Origin: Ctenosaura bakeri
Lineage: Eukaryota; Chordata; Lepidosauria; Squamata; Iguanidae
DNA length: 64,000 nucleotides
Assembly (NCBI GenBank): GCA_948474755.1
Contig: CAOLHI010000354.1
Location: forward strand, 620,001-684,000
Direction: 5' to 3'
In this document: positions 14,063 through 25,165 of the stretch, piece after piece
Position numbering within the stretch: the stretch's first letter is position 1
Layout of the letters: each line of letters begins with the position of its first letter
Program-made: the position numbers and the translations under genes
Notes under the pieces: model-generated
The model's database searches: none
What the model saw: only the letters and a program-made list of their open reading frames with translations
What the model was told of the DNA's origin: nothing

Positions 14063-14302
14063 CAGTAGAGTCCTGGTTATCCGACCCAATCGGGCGGCCG
14101 CAGCATCAGATAACCGAAAGGTTCGGATTACCTGGACACCCGCGGCGGCCGCCATTTTGGGGACATGTCAGGGCGGGCCTGAGGCTGTGTCGGGGTGTGT
14201 CTGGGGGCACGGAAATGCCCACAGCCACACCCCCAGGCCGTTGCAACGTCGGTTAATCCGGATGGTCGGATAACCGAGTGTCGGATAAACGGGACTCTAC
14301 TG
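14063..14302. mobile_element. Tigger/pogo-like MITE with TA target duplication
   Basis: The left end CAGTAGAGTCCTGGTTATCC and the right end (reverse complement CAGTAGAGTCCCGTTTATCC) form terminal inverted repeats of about 23 bp matching at 21 positions. TA dinucleotides flank both ends (14061-14062 and 14303-14304), as expected of Tc1/mariner-superfamily insertion. The 240-bp interior is CpG-rich, including two GCGGCCGC-like stretches, unlike the AT-rich surroundings. There is no transposase, so it is non-autonomous. Assignment to Tigger rests on the CAGT end and TA duplication. Confidence 0.85.
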
Positions 14303-14981
14303 TATTTGCTTTTAGCTACTATATTGTCAAAGGACTGGACTTGTCGCTATCACAGTTGAATCAATTGATTCCCACTCTATTTTTTTTCTTTTTAATAAAT
14401 AAATTAAAAAAAAAAACAAAGCTAGATAACTCTTCAGGTTTCCCCAGAGATCAAGAGAAAGAAAAGTTTATATTGAAGTTTTAGGTACTAGTGAATATTA
14501 GCCATTGCAGACTTCTAAAATGCAGACTGGCTGGTGGGAATAGAAAAACTTCATTCTTAGTTGCTGCATTAATACTTTAAAAATTAGGTATGTAGAATCT
14601 GTTGATCAGTAGAAGCTCTCTCTTCTTTAACAGCAGTACCCCTGGAAAAAGCTTGAAATTCATTTCCTGAGGGACTGCAGTCACTTTAAATCACACTGCA
14701 CTCTGTAAGCTCCTTAAAGGTCAGCTGTATTAGCATAGTTGACCATAAAGCTGCAAGAAGTGTTTAAACAATAAAACAATTTTGAAGGCACATCAGATTT
14801 CATAAAATAGACAGACCTCTGCTACAACATTCCATTAATGTAACTTCTTGAAGTATGGCTACATTCCTGTGGCTTCTGAAAGGGAATTCGAGGTCTCAGG
14901 ATTGTTTGAATCTCTGACTCTTAAGGGTGGAAGGAGATGGAAACCTCTGTGTTTGTGTGTGAATGTGTGCACACACAAATG

Positions 14982-15205
14982 CATGCACCTTCAAGTTGCC
15001 TGTCAGCTTATGGTGACTCCATTCATTTTTCACAGAGTTTTCTTAGGCTTTGAATACTCAGAAGTGGTTTTTGCCAGTTCCTTCCTCTGAAATAGCCTAC
15101 ACCATCTGGTATTCATTCTCAGTCTCCTATCCAAATCCTAACCAGGGCTGACCCTGCTTAGCTTCCATGATCAGACAAGATGTGGTGTGGCTTGCCTCAT
15201 GCCAT
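14982..15205 (-). repeat. 5S-rRNA-derived SINE, copy 2
   Basis: Read in reverse, 15111-15205 follows 5S rRNA: ATCTTGTCTGATCATGGAAG, then CTAAGCAGGGTCAGCCCTGG, then TTAGGATTTGGATAGGAGAC, with few changes. This is the part holding the polymerase III box A and internal control region. The body (14982-15110) matches the copy at 301-440, and the element ends beside a GT-rich tract at its 3' side. It is the better preserved of the two copies. Confidence 0.85.
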
Positions 15206-16998
15206 TCCTCCATTGAGTTGTGGAAGGGTCTGCAGTTGATACTTCTCTGGAGTCACACTGAGGCAGTCAAAAACACACAAAGGAAATTTCGGTGTGGATG
15301 TTCCTGGATCCTTGATGCAGCCCTAGAACTGGAAGAAGCTATGCCAACTGCTACAGTATGTTGTCCTTTCCTTTCAATCAGTAAAAGAAAAATACAGCAG
15401 GAAGTAGCAAAGTGGAAAAAGAATGGAAAACTGTTCTCTATCCTCTTGAATGATTTTCTTGGAAGCTCGTGGCTATAGGAAGGGGCAGGGCTGGTGGAAA
15501 TATATGAATCTGAGGCTCTTGTAAGACTTGTTTGGGTAACAGTGAATAATAATATGTTACCTCTGAATGCGGCCTTTGAATAACGCACCTTATTTTAAAA
15601 AATAATTAATGAATAGAAGAAGCAAACCAACCTTTAATCTGTTTAGATATTATAGCAGAGTTTGTTTTTAAAGATTGCATCTTTCGTTTCCTACTTCTTA
15701 ATAGAAAACTGGTGAAAAGGAGAATAGTTCCTGTCTCATGGAACTTCTATCAAAAGGAATTTTTAGCTTCTGATATTATCCACAAAATCTCCTTGCCCTT
15801 TATTAGCTTTCCTTTCCATTTTGCATTGGATCCCCCCTCCACTTCCTCTATACAAAATATTCAAAATGGAATATAATTGTCTGTTGTCACAATGGAAATT
15901 TTTGGTTGAACATACCATATTTTTTCCATTTGCTATGTGTTTTATTATTCAAGCATAAGGCTGCCTTGCTGTTTTCTCCTGCAGGACTGTCAAACAGCAA
16001 CTGTTGTAATATGTACTGTAGGCCAGCGCTTGGAGTTGGTGAATTTCCAAGCATTAGAAAACTCATGGGTTTTTCGTCCTTTGACTAGCACTCCACATTC
16101 TGATAATTCATTTGGAGCTGCCAGTTGCATTGTGTCGCTTACACCCCTCCCAGCTAGACTTTCACTTGATCTCTGCCAGAATCTGGTGCAAACTGAGAGA
16201 GTTTGGCCTCATTACTTCAGGCAAGATTAGCATGTGTGACATGTCTGATAGAAATCTGGAGGGCAGGTCTAAGATACACATCATGGCTTTGATGCACACA
16301 CAAGGCTGATATAAATAAGTGAATAGGTCTGAATGAGAAAAACCAGACAACAAAGACTTACTGAGATGACACAGAATTCACCCCTGAATTAGTCCTGCTA
16401 TAATGTTGGTTTCTTGCCTAAAAACCCTAGTTTAAGATCTAAGATTTAGAGTATCTCTCTTGTAAACACAAGCCTTTCACTTTGGGTGAAATGGATACAT
16501 GCACTATCTTCTGTCTGAAACCTAAAGAAATGCTATCTCCTGTGAACAAATGGTTTTCAACAAAGAGACAGACGATTGTAATCTGAGATTTGTCCAAGGG
16601 AAGGGTTTATTTTTTGTTTTGAGTAACGGGGATGTAAAGGCCTTGGAGTTTGATAGTAGAGTAATCATGTAATGCATAATAGCTACAGAACAAATTCATT
16701 TGTTCATTATGTGGAGAGAAAATACTGATTCAGTAAAGACCTGTACATGACATTCATAAATTTGAAATGTTGTTAAAATGTTCAAAGAAAAGAAAAACCT
16801 TTTAACACAATCCTATGTATACATGTCTGTTCATACATAAGCTCCATTGAGTTCGGTGGAAGTTATTTCCAGCCCTAAAGTGGGGATGAATGTTTGAATC
16901 ATAGAGTGGTAGTGTAAGTCATTATATTAGGATATTGCCTCCAATGCAGTCTTATAAGCCAGACGGCTTTTCTCTGTATTCCATCAGTGGGAACTGGG

Positions 16999-17204
16999 AG
17001 AGCCAGGGTGGTGTAATGATCTATATCCACACTCAGCTACAGAACCCCACTGGATGATCTTGGACAAGTCACACTCTCTCAGTCTCAAAGGAAGGCAAAG
17101 GCAAATGCCCCCTGAACAAATTTTGCTGGGAAAACCCGGTGGTAGTTTTGCCTTAAAGTCGCCATAAGTCAGAAACAACTTGAAGGCATACAGCAACAAC
17201 AAAG
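16999..17204 (+). repeat. tRNA-derived SINE (reptile ACA-type)
   Basis: The order is GAGCCAGGGTGGTGTAATG head, CCCCACTGGATGATCTTGGA, CAAGTCACACTCTCTCAGTC, then CGCCATAAGTCAGAAACAAC and an AACAACAA tail. It is the same family as the minus-strand copy at 7509. Part of the tRNA-like box B region is deleted or diverged. Confidence 0.85.
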
Positions 17205-18430
17205 GTTGCATATCAGCTTTTCTACATATCTCTGTGGATAACATTCTTAGCTTTGACAATTTAAATATTTCTCAGAACCAACCCCTTCAGATTGTTATAA
17301 GATTCTGCTGACCCACTAAAAGCAGATGAGTAAAGTCTGAAGGTTTTTGTGATTCTGTGCTCCATAGCCTAACCAGATTAGTTGTATTTGTCTTCCTTAG
17401 TTCTTTTCAGATTGTTATTGCTGTTATTGGGCCATATTCATTGTTTTTTTTTTTAAAAAAAACTGTGTATAAGAACAAAGATTTAAAACTAAAAACTTCT
17501 ATTTTCAAGAGTTCAGAGTACACATAAAAGAGATAATTATGTAAAGATGTTTTAAGCCATCGTATTTAAATGATAGGGGCTTTTTTTTTCTTTTCATGAC
17601 AATGTAGTGAAAGTAGTTTGGTAGGCAGTCCCCCTCCCAACTGCCTTATAGCAAACATCTGTTTCTAGAACCTTAACCCTTGCTGCAAAATACTGCCACA
17701 TCAGCAGGTTAATGTAGTTGTGGATGAAAAAAGTGATGTTACTTTCCCATCAGTTTCTTCATGATTTCATCTATCTCTGTGTATTGACTTAGTGAGTTAT
17801 AGTTTAAAAAATGTTAATACAAGCTTTTCTCTGTTTGATACTTCATTGTTCTTGGATAATATTACCTCAGTGGGGATCTGGCTCTGGTTTCATTCCAATT
17901 AAATATCCCGGAAATGTTTCTAGTTTCAAGCAGCTGCAGAGGTTTAAACAAAGTCAGTGTTTCATCTGTATTCCCAGAGTATACATTCCTGAGCTGTGTT
18001 AAATGTACTGTATATGTAGTGCAGCGCATTGACTTTGAGCTTTACAAGTGAAGTTGAAAAGAATGTAAAACATAAAGGCTGAGGTGAACTTAGTAAAACA
18101 CATAGGCTCATTTTTATTTTGTAATACTTTGGAGGAGAAGGGAATGGAAGAGTAGTGTTACTTTTTTCAGCTTCATATAACTAGCTCATTTCCAAGATGG
18201 GGAATGTGGCATTTATATGAAGGCAAAAAGTGAGTCTTCATTGTGCTTTGTTATATTAGAATAACTTTGCAAGTGTCTTGGTTTTATTTAAGAAGAATTC
18301 AGTGTATAAATGACAGCTAATCATAATTTATTGACTACACCACTATGAATTTTTACAGTGCCGTGGTCATATTTAGTTGCCCTGTTCAAACATTTCCCTG
18401 ACTGCATGAAAGGCTAAATGGGTGGCAGGG

Positions 18431-18663
18431 GTTGTTGTTGTGTGCCTTAAAGTTGTTTCTGACTTGTGGCGGCCCTAAGACAAGCTTATTGTGGGATTTT
18501 ATTGGCAAGATTTGTTCAGGGGAGTTGTCTTTGCCTTCCTCTGATTTTGAGAGAGTGTGACTTTCCCAAGGCCATTCAGTGGGTTTTGATGGCTGCCCAG
18601 GGAATTGAACCCTAGTCTCCAGAGTCATAGTCCAGTGCTCAAATCACTACACCATAATGGCTG
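18431..18663 (-). repeat. tRNA-derived SINE (reptile ACA-type), near full length
   Basis: On this strand it starts with the GTTGTTGTTGTGTGCC tail, runs through CTTATTGTGGGATTTTATTGGC and the GAGAGAGTGTGACTTTCCCAAG block, and ends in the tRNA-like head (GAATTGAACCCTAGTCTCCAG, shown in part, and CAAATCACTACACCATAATG). All modules are present. An open frame across it on the minus strand (18386-18628) is a by-product of the repeat. Confidence 0.88.
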
Positions 18664-18736
18664 TCTGGGTTGCAGGGATGTTGATATCTTTTTCTAAGCT
18701 TCCTTGTGCCCTGTGTCAGGATAAAGGTGTGATATA

Positions 18737-18762
18737 CATTAATTAATTAATTAATTAATTGC
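18737..18762. repeat. TTAA microsatellite
   Basis: A perfect run of TTAA/AATT units separates two neighbouring SINE copies. It may be the remnant of a retroposon tail. Confidence 0.85.
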
Positions 18763-18896
18763 TTCTGCTGTTATTATCCGATTTAGGGCAACCCTAAAAC
18801 AATCCTATCGTGGGGCTTTCTTGGCAAGATTTGTCCAGAAGGGGTTTGCCTTCCTCTGAGGCTGAGAGAGTGTGATTTCCCCAAGATCACCCAGAC
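18761..18896 (-). repeat. tRNA-derived SINE, 5'-truncated copy
   Basis: The body blocks are clear: GGGCAACCCTAAAACAATCC, TTGGCAAGATTTGTCCAG and CTGAGAGAGTGTGATTTCCC. The element stops at CACCCAG, so the tRNA-like head is missing. The sequence then passes straight into an unrelated repeat-like segment. Confidence 0.8.
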
Positions 18897-19095
18897 CATG
18901 CTTCTTCTTCTTCGTGGTCTCTGTGACTCACACAATTGGGTTTATGTGCCTGCACAGAACAGTGTTTGGAACCTTCTAGAAACTTAAGAATAGGCGTTTT
19001 GGTGGTTGAACCCCTACCTCATCCTCTGAGGTGTAAATAGCCCCCTCCTGCTCCAACGGTCAGTTCGTCTCCCTGCTCCCATTGGTGAAATACAA
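18897..19095. repeat. Unassigned repeat-like segment with a perfect heat-shock element
   Basis: The segment abuts a truncated SINE and has a texture unlike the local background. It contains GAA-CC-TTC-TA-GAA at 18969-18981, three correctly spaced inverted pentamer cores of the heat-shock factor consensus. It may be a retroelement fragment, since the sequence looks familiar as an interspersed repeat, but I cannot name a family. Confidence 0.35.
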
Positions 19096-19689
19096 AGCAA
19101 GGCCAACTGGTATTGGTTTGTGTTGGTTACATATTTTTGCCCATGTCCAATTCTGTTTTTAATCTTTAAAACATCCTCAGCAGTAGGGGTACCAAGAATA
19201 TTAATAATTTCATTCTTAGTGAAAAAAGAGTCCCATCTCCCAAGACACTGCAGTGAGGAAAATGAGACCATCTAGAAGAGCTCTGTTAATTTGGAACTTT
19301 GAGGAAAATCGGTATGCATAAAAATAGATGCGGAAAATAAATGTGCATTATGGGCAAAATACATTGTTCCTTGCAGTTGAAAGAGGGCAGAGAAGACACA
19401 TGCATGAGAATTATATGTGTTTTTTCTGCTCAGAAATCCAGTCAGTTGCACAGATTTACTCTGAAGCTCTGCTCTGTCCCCTTGGCATGTAGAAAAACAT
19501 CTAGTGTACATAACTTTTCTTTGTGGAGCCTTGATTGCAGATTGCCCTCCTACAAATGTCTACCTCACTCACCTGTTGCTTGCCTTAAAGTGGGCAATGA
19601 AGACATGATTGTCTGTGTGAAAGTCCTTTATAGCAAGTTAATATAATGCTGCCAGAAGATATAGTGACAGTGTTAATGTGGTGGTTTTT

Positions 19690-19812
19690 CCTTTCATTTT
19701 GCTTTTTTGTGATGAACATTCTGGGAACTGTTTTGCACTTTAAATAGTTTTTAAAATCCTATCAATTTTAAGCTACTTCAGGGTCCTTTTGGACTGAAAA
19801 GTGATATACAGA
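19690..19812 (+). mobile_element. L2-clade LINE 3' tail fragment
   Basis: The end block AAGCTACTTCAGGGTCC, then a GAAAAGTGATATACAGAAT run, parallels the conserved AAGCCGCCTTGGGTCCC and GCGGGATATAAAT block of squamate L2 3' ends. Only the tail remains. Confidence 0.55.
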
Positions 19813-20720
19813 ATATTGGACTAATGCGTAAATATAGGGTAAAGAATAACAATCAAGCACCTGGTGTTGGTGTTAAATGCCTAAAACTTTCCACTGTGGC
19901 AGAGTGTGTTATTTGCCACTGTAAAGCATGCCTTGGTAACATCCCGATAATATTCTTACAGTGTGCTGTGAATAGGATTGAAAGCAATTTGGAAACTTTA
20001 CCTGGTTAAGAATGCATCAGCTTCAATATTTGCCTGGTTCAGTAGTTATGCGTGTATAATGCCAGTACAAAAGGAACTCCACCAGTTTTCACACTCTGTT
20101 CTGGGTGCTGGCTTGTACCTTGTAAAGCCATGTAGAACCTGGCTCAAGGGATTTCAGGTAGTGCTTCCTCCTGTATGAAACCCCTTTCACTACTATGATA
20201 CTTATATGGTGATTAAGAATGCCCCACTGTCTAAAGTTAATTTCTGTTGGGAATAAGGTTGTTTGTTTCTTTTTTTCTTTTTCTTTCTTTCTTTATTTTG
20301 GTGACATAAATTTGTGTAATGTTCACCCTCATGAGGCCTTCCTAGCTTGTTTCGTTCTTCTTATTAGACAATACATGGTTACCTTTTTGTGGTGGAATCC
20401 ATCTGGAGTCTTGGGAAAATTTCAGTATAAAATACAGGATTTCATGGTGTAATTAAATGTGTGGTAATTATGCTCTAAGTCACTTTGGTTTTTAGATGCT
20501 AACATATATATTGTTAATCAGTATTTTTAAAATGTAGCCTGTATTGATTTTCCTTAACATTAATCTCACTAGTGGAAAGTCATACACAAGGGTGGTTTGC
20601 TTGCTTGTCACAGCAAAGGATGTTCAGTGAGATTTAATTCCAGTTGCACTGTACTTAAAAATGGATCGTGTCTAATTCTTCTCCCTGATAAAAATATTCT
20701 TAATATTTTAATCTCTACAG

Positions 20721-21053
20721 TGCCAGAACCTATTAAGACCAGTTTAAGCCAGCCCCAACCTGCCGGTACCAGTACCAGTACTTCCACCAGCACTATTACT
20801 AACAATAGCAATGGCAAGCGTGCATCTGCCAATGGGCAGCAGCCAGCTGCATCCCGATACCTGCCTCGTGAGGTGCCTCCACGCTTCCGCCAACAGGAAC
20901 AGAAGCAGCTCTTAAAGAGAGGCCAGCCTCTGCCTACTGGAACTCTGATCAGCACGAGCCCAGCACAAGGTACTGGACAAGCAGGGACAAGTCCTCCTCC
21001 ACAGCCAGGAGCAGGTGGACATCACCACCCCAGCAAGACTCAGAACCCAGCAG
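20721..21053 (+). CDS. TNRC6C: TNRC6C exon A: N-terminal linker with PREVPPRFR motif
   Basis: This 333-nt exon is bounded by a TCTCTACAG acceptor and a CAG|GTAAGA donor. It enters needing two bases of a codon and leaves with one, matching the next exon's phase. It encodes [15 protein letters not shown], a Ser/Thr-rich repeat, [28 protein letters not shown] and [10 protein letters not shown], then a Gly/Pro/Gln-rich end. PREVPPRFR followed by LLKRGQ is shared by all TNRC6 paralogues and precedes the Argonaute-binding domain. The region is predicted disordered from composition. It is absent from the short human TNRC6C protein that starts at MATGSAQGNF, so it belongs to the long isoform. The open frame upstream of 20721 is intron. 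Confidence 0.93.
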
Positions 21054-21479
21054 GTAAGAGAGCTGTGCTGGAAAAGAAAATGCGTCGCATGAGAGAAGTC
21101 TTGTTCGGGTGTTCAGTTAAGCTTTGACTTTGGTTTGCTTTTTTTTCAGTCAGAACATAGCGATCATTCAGGGACATTGTTCTGTTCTCTGTGACAGGAG
21201 CACATTCACATAGAAAGTAGGTGTGAACAATGTAGAAGTGAGACTTTCAGAAACACTAAAAAAAACTATTATTTGTAGGTTATTAAATGTTAGGTACATG
21301 CTAATCCTGTGCCTAGCCCTGCCCATTTCAGAAGTGTAGGCCACTTGCTTACCATACTCCTGTTCAGAACTTCTCACTTGTGTGCTTTCCTGGGCTCCCT
21401 GAAAAAAGTATGATAAACAGAGTTGAAGTGGAAACCAATATGCTGCTCTAAGAACCAGAGTTTGTTTCTGTTATTTTTA

Positions 21480-22380
21480 TACTTTAATTTGCATTTCAAA
21501 AATAAACATTATAATTGTAACAATATACCAAATACAGTCATAAATCACTTATAAATGATATATCACGTATCAATACATCTATCCACTAATATGTAATGTT
21601 TATTATTAGTTACTCTGTATATGAATACCTGCTGCACCAAAAATCCAACTGATTAGTTGGAGGTTTCTCATTGCAATTCAGTTCTTGAATATACATTAAA
21701 AATGAGTACCAAGTTACTACCAAGCGATCCTTGTTTAGTTCTTCTCTCCTCATGCAAAAATGGCTAATCAGTTTTTCTGCCAGTGCAACTGACCATATTC
21801 TGTTAGGATGCCTATGAAACAGGAGTCCTTGGGCAATCTCAGCTGTTGCAGCTCCTACAGTTATTATTTGTGGTGTTATTTTACTTAGCCATTTGATTAC
21901 TAAAAATGTTTAACCTTTCGGCAGACAATCCATATGTGTTCAAATGTTCCCCTTAGACCACACTTTCTACACCAAGTAAGTTAATCATAGTTCATTTTAG
22001 GTTACAGAAACTTGTAAGGCTACAAGAACCAAATTTTTGGTCAAATGTTTGACTCCTCTGCTATACTGATATTTTGGGTTTGTTTCCCAGGTGATCTTAG
22101 CTCCCATAATATTTTCATATTTTTTCGCAATGACAGTTTTATAAATAACTGAACTTAAGCCTTTCTTTTTCTTATATTCTTTAGTACAGTAGTTTGCCTC
22201 TTCAGGTTTGTTTACCACAATGTGATTTCTTGTTCACAGTTTTTAGAGTCAGCATCCCTCTTTGTGCTTAATGAGATCATTTTTGAAAACTTTATGAGAT
22301 ACATTTAAAAATATAAGAGCATTTTGACATTGGTGTAGCCAGTCAACTTTATCCACTGGCCTTGATATTCTAACAGGCCC
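21480..22380 (-). mobile_element. L1 LINE ORF2 C-terminal remnant
   Basis: On the minus strand the translation follows the L1 ORF2 end: a GLSSVIYKTVIAKKYENI segment and a WETNPKYQYSRG segment (from an open frame at 21997-22218), then WSKGTFEHIWIVC near 21960-21920, which corresponds to the Cys-rich GTxxHxWWxC block near the end of ORF2. Several stops interrupt the downstream part. Outer borders are approximate. It is a dead fragment. Confidence 0.65.
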
Positions 22381-24149
22381 TTTACAACTCAGAACATTCC
22401 TAGAGTTACTACAGGACAAGGTTAGAGAGCCTCCAACCCCAAGGTCCTCCCCATCTGACCTGTGACCTTACCTCTTGACATCCCAATACACTTGTAGCGT
22501 ACTGTCTTATCAATAGATTTTTTTAAAAAAGGATCTGATTCTCACAGGCAGCACATTTTGCTGTCAAGCAGAAAAAGAATAATCTTTCACCACTTCAACT
22601 ACTATTCCTATGCTTTCAAAGCCCTAATTGTGACCTCACAGATGCGCAAGCATATACACATTTTGTCTGGGTTATGTTCTTGCCAGAGTGCTGTACAGGT
22701 TTGTCCTGGATTTCAGTCCCTTGCATGTACAATTTTAAGATTCATTTTGACATCATTGTAAGGTGGACATTCTTGTGCTAGTCAGTGTTATAATAACAGC
22801 GTTAATTTCCTTCACAGTTATTTGTCAACTGTGTAGGTTAAAGTAATGCAACATTCCATCTTCTTCAAGTTTAGTTGACTTAGGTATTCCTGTCCAGTCA
22901 TCAATTTTAATAATAGAAGGGTGTCATGGGGAAGATATAAAACATGAATGTAACTAATGCATCATAATATTTCACACAAACCATTTTTAAAAAATGTTTG
23001 AAATTACATATTCCTTTGAAATTCTGTACACATTCTGTTCAGTTGGAAGTATCTGTTCTGGTTGGTGTAGTGTCTTGCTACCCAAGCTGGCTCACCTTCA
23101 TACTGGTTCCTACACATCCTTCTATTTTGTCTCTGCTTTGAGTTGACTAGGCCTGTGAACTAACAGAGGCACTTTAGCCAGTTCTCTCTGTTTGGTAATC
23201 CCAGGGGGATTACAGCACACCCATATGTTGAGGAAACCTAGAACCCAAACTTTTGTAGCCCATAGAGGGACGATGCAAATTATTTTGCGAACTGGTTGAT
23301 ACTGTCTTGTATCATCCAATCTTAGAAATGCTACCTTTGTCTTTTCCAGATTTGTGGTCAAAACAAAAGCAGCACTTTTATGTGAATAAGAAGAACAAAG
23401 AGTTAACAGAGAGTTGTACAGTAGTATTTTAATTTTTCCCCCCAAGTAATATTTTCATCTTTGTATGAAACTGTAAGAGTTAACATCATTTCTATAGACT
23501 TCTGGCACAGTTTGAATTTTACTTCTCAAAATTTGAGTTCCAAGCTATCATTTGTTTAACTTAAGCTGAAAGTTTCAGCAGCTGTTGCTTTAAGAAAATT
23601 TAAACCGTGAGTTGGCAGCCTTGCAAATTCTAAATGCATTATATGATACTGTAGCAGGATGAACTAGTCCTGTGAGAGTTAATGGAGTCTATGCCAGTTT
23701 CTGTCAAAACTGAAGGGGAATTATTTGTGGATCCCAGAGTATTTTCCTTCCTAAGAATAGCCTGAGAAAAGGAGTGGCTACCAAAACTGACCCAGACAGT
23801 ATAAAATATAAAGTTTATTTGGAGCAAGTAAGTGGAAGAGGGAAGCACTTGTGTTAGAAGGGACAAAGTTCAGGATACCCTCAGGAATTCAGCCTCTTGA
23901 GTCAAATTGTAAAAAGGGACTGATTGTGCTACCATGAGGTTTATCTAATTCTGAAAAAGAACAAACATTTCTGCTGTAAGGTAACTGACTAGCTTGTTAT
24001 AAATTTCCACTTCTGGATTGCTAAGGCGAAGGAAAATGTCATAAACTCTATAATTATTTTATGAAATTTGTCACCTCAAAATGCCATGATAGCACTGTCT
24101 TAGAAAGCTATAAAAGGCAATGTGACCAATTTATTAGTGGCTTTTAACC

Positions 24150-24420
24150 AAGATTTATTTTTATTTATTTTATTTATTATTTTATTTATTTTTTATTTAT
24201 TATTTATTTGTATCCCACCTCTCCATATGGATCGATGCGGCGAACAACTTACAAATAGCATGTATTTCGAAACATTTCTATGCATGCCCCCAACAAGCTG
24301 GGTACTCATTTTACCGACCTGTGAAAGGATGGAAGGCTGAGTCAACCTTGGAGCCGGGCAGGATCGAACTCACAACCTTGTGGCTTGCAGTACTGGCATT
24401 TAACCACTGCGCCAGCCCGT
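24150..24420 (-). repeat. tRNA-derived SINE (Sauria-type) with TTTA tail
   Basis: On the reverse strand: GCGCAGTGGTTAAATGCC head with a tRNA box-B-like GAGTTCGATCC, then AAGGTTGACTCAGCCTTCC, AGGTCGGTAAAATGAGTACC, and a body ending ATACAAATAAATAATAAA. The order fits a squamate Sauria-type SINE, and differs from the ACA-type family found elsewhere here. The 3' tail is a long A/TTTA microsatellite (24150-24212). Confidence 0.8.
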
Positions 24421-24679
24421 AATTAGAAGCTCTATATCTTTGAAGAAATTTTCAAAAAAGTTTTCAAAAAAGTAGCTCTGTCTTTTGAAGCATAAAGAGG
24501 GGGAATGGAAGGGAGAGAGGGAAAAAAAGAAAAGAAATGTGGCAGCACCTTTAAGACTAACTGGTTTTTATTTTTGCTTCTGGCCTCCCATAGCCAATCA
24601 TATGAAGTCTCAGCTGGCCTGACACAAACAGACAAACTCACAAAGAGACAAACTTTGACTTGTATATAGTAGGTGTATG

Positions 24680-25165
24680 TATGTATTTATTTTTTATATG
24701 GCACCTTTTATGTCACACCTTTGTGTGAACCCTGGTACTCAAGGTGACTGTCAGAGCTAAAACACATACATGTAAATGTTCACATTATTAAAACATACAA
24801 AAAGTTAAAATACAAATAGACTATAAATAGAATTTAAAGCAATTTAAATCATATTCTTAGAAAGAAATCAAATGCAGACAGTACAGCACAGTATTAAGAG
24901 CACTTTCCTGCTGAGCAGATTACTGCCAAAGTCCTGTTGAAACAAAAAAAGTATTTGCCTGCTGCTGGAAGGACACCACAGACAGTTTCAGTTTAGTCTC
25001 TCCAGAAAGGGACTTCCAGAGCCTGGGAGCCACCACCAAGGAGACACTGTCCCATGCTCCCACCAGGTGTGCCTGTTGGTGTGGTAGGACAGACAGAAGG
25101 TCTCAAAACATAGAGAGAGTCATGTGTCTCACTACTCTCAACGTTTGGACAAAAAAATGGCCTGC
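24680..25165 (-). mobile_element. L2-clade LINE 3' remnant
   Basis: The minus strand has a segment parallel to the L2 ORF2 C-terminus: GTGTCTCCTTGGTGGTGGCT, CCCAGGCTCTGGAAGTCCC, TTTCTGGAGAGACTAAACTG, corresponding to VAAPRLWNSLSGETKL. An A/T-rich 3' UTR follows toward 24680. Frames are broken. It resembles the copies at 41858 and 45195. Confidence 0.65.

Larger units (their letters stand above)
1..20720 (+). other. TNRC6C: Intronic sequence upstream of the first visible TNRC6C exon
   Basis: No coding exon is supported here. The open frames are short, lack family resemblance and are broken by the AT-rich background. The exon at 20721 begins with two bases that complete a codon, so at least one coding exon must lie upstream. 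In TNRC6 genes that exon encodes a lysine/glutamate-rich stretch, and I do not see such a sequence in these 20.7 kb, so it is probably to the left of the window. The stretch holds SINEs (301, 7509, 14982, 16999, 18431, 18761), L2 pieces (6935, 7815, 19690), a Tigger-like element (14063) and microsatellites. Roughly 500-6900, 8000-14000 and 15250-16980 show nothing I can name. Confidence 0.7.

Noticed and set aside
15111..15205. 5S rRNA gene on the minus strand
   Set aside because: Only part of 5S is present, with substitutions, fused to a SINE body; it is a retroposon head, not a gene.
15253..15588. Overlapping frames on both strands next to the 5S SINE
   Set aside because: The plus frame (15167-15478) starts inside the SINE, and neither has recognisable domains.
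1..20720. Missing TNRC6 Lys/Glu-rich first coding exon
   Set aside because: I looked for a long AAG/GAG-rich frame ending in phase 1 before GTRAGT and found none I could support.
20608..20955. 115-codon minus-strand frame over exon A
   Set aside because: A shadow of the sense exon; Leu/Val-rich translation arises from reversed Ser/Thr/Gln codons.
23122..23445. 107-codon minus-strand frame
   Set aside because: No motif or splice support; composition is like the flanking intron.
24365..24420. tRNA gene
   Set aside because: The box-B-like GAGTTCGATCC belongs to a SINE head; no cloverleaf can be closed and a SINE body follows.
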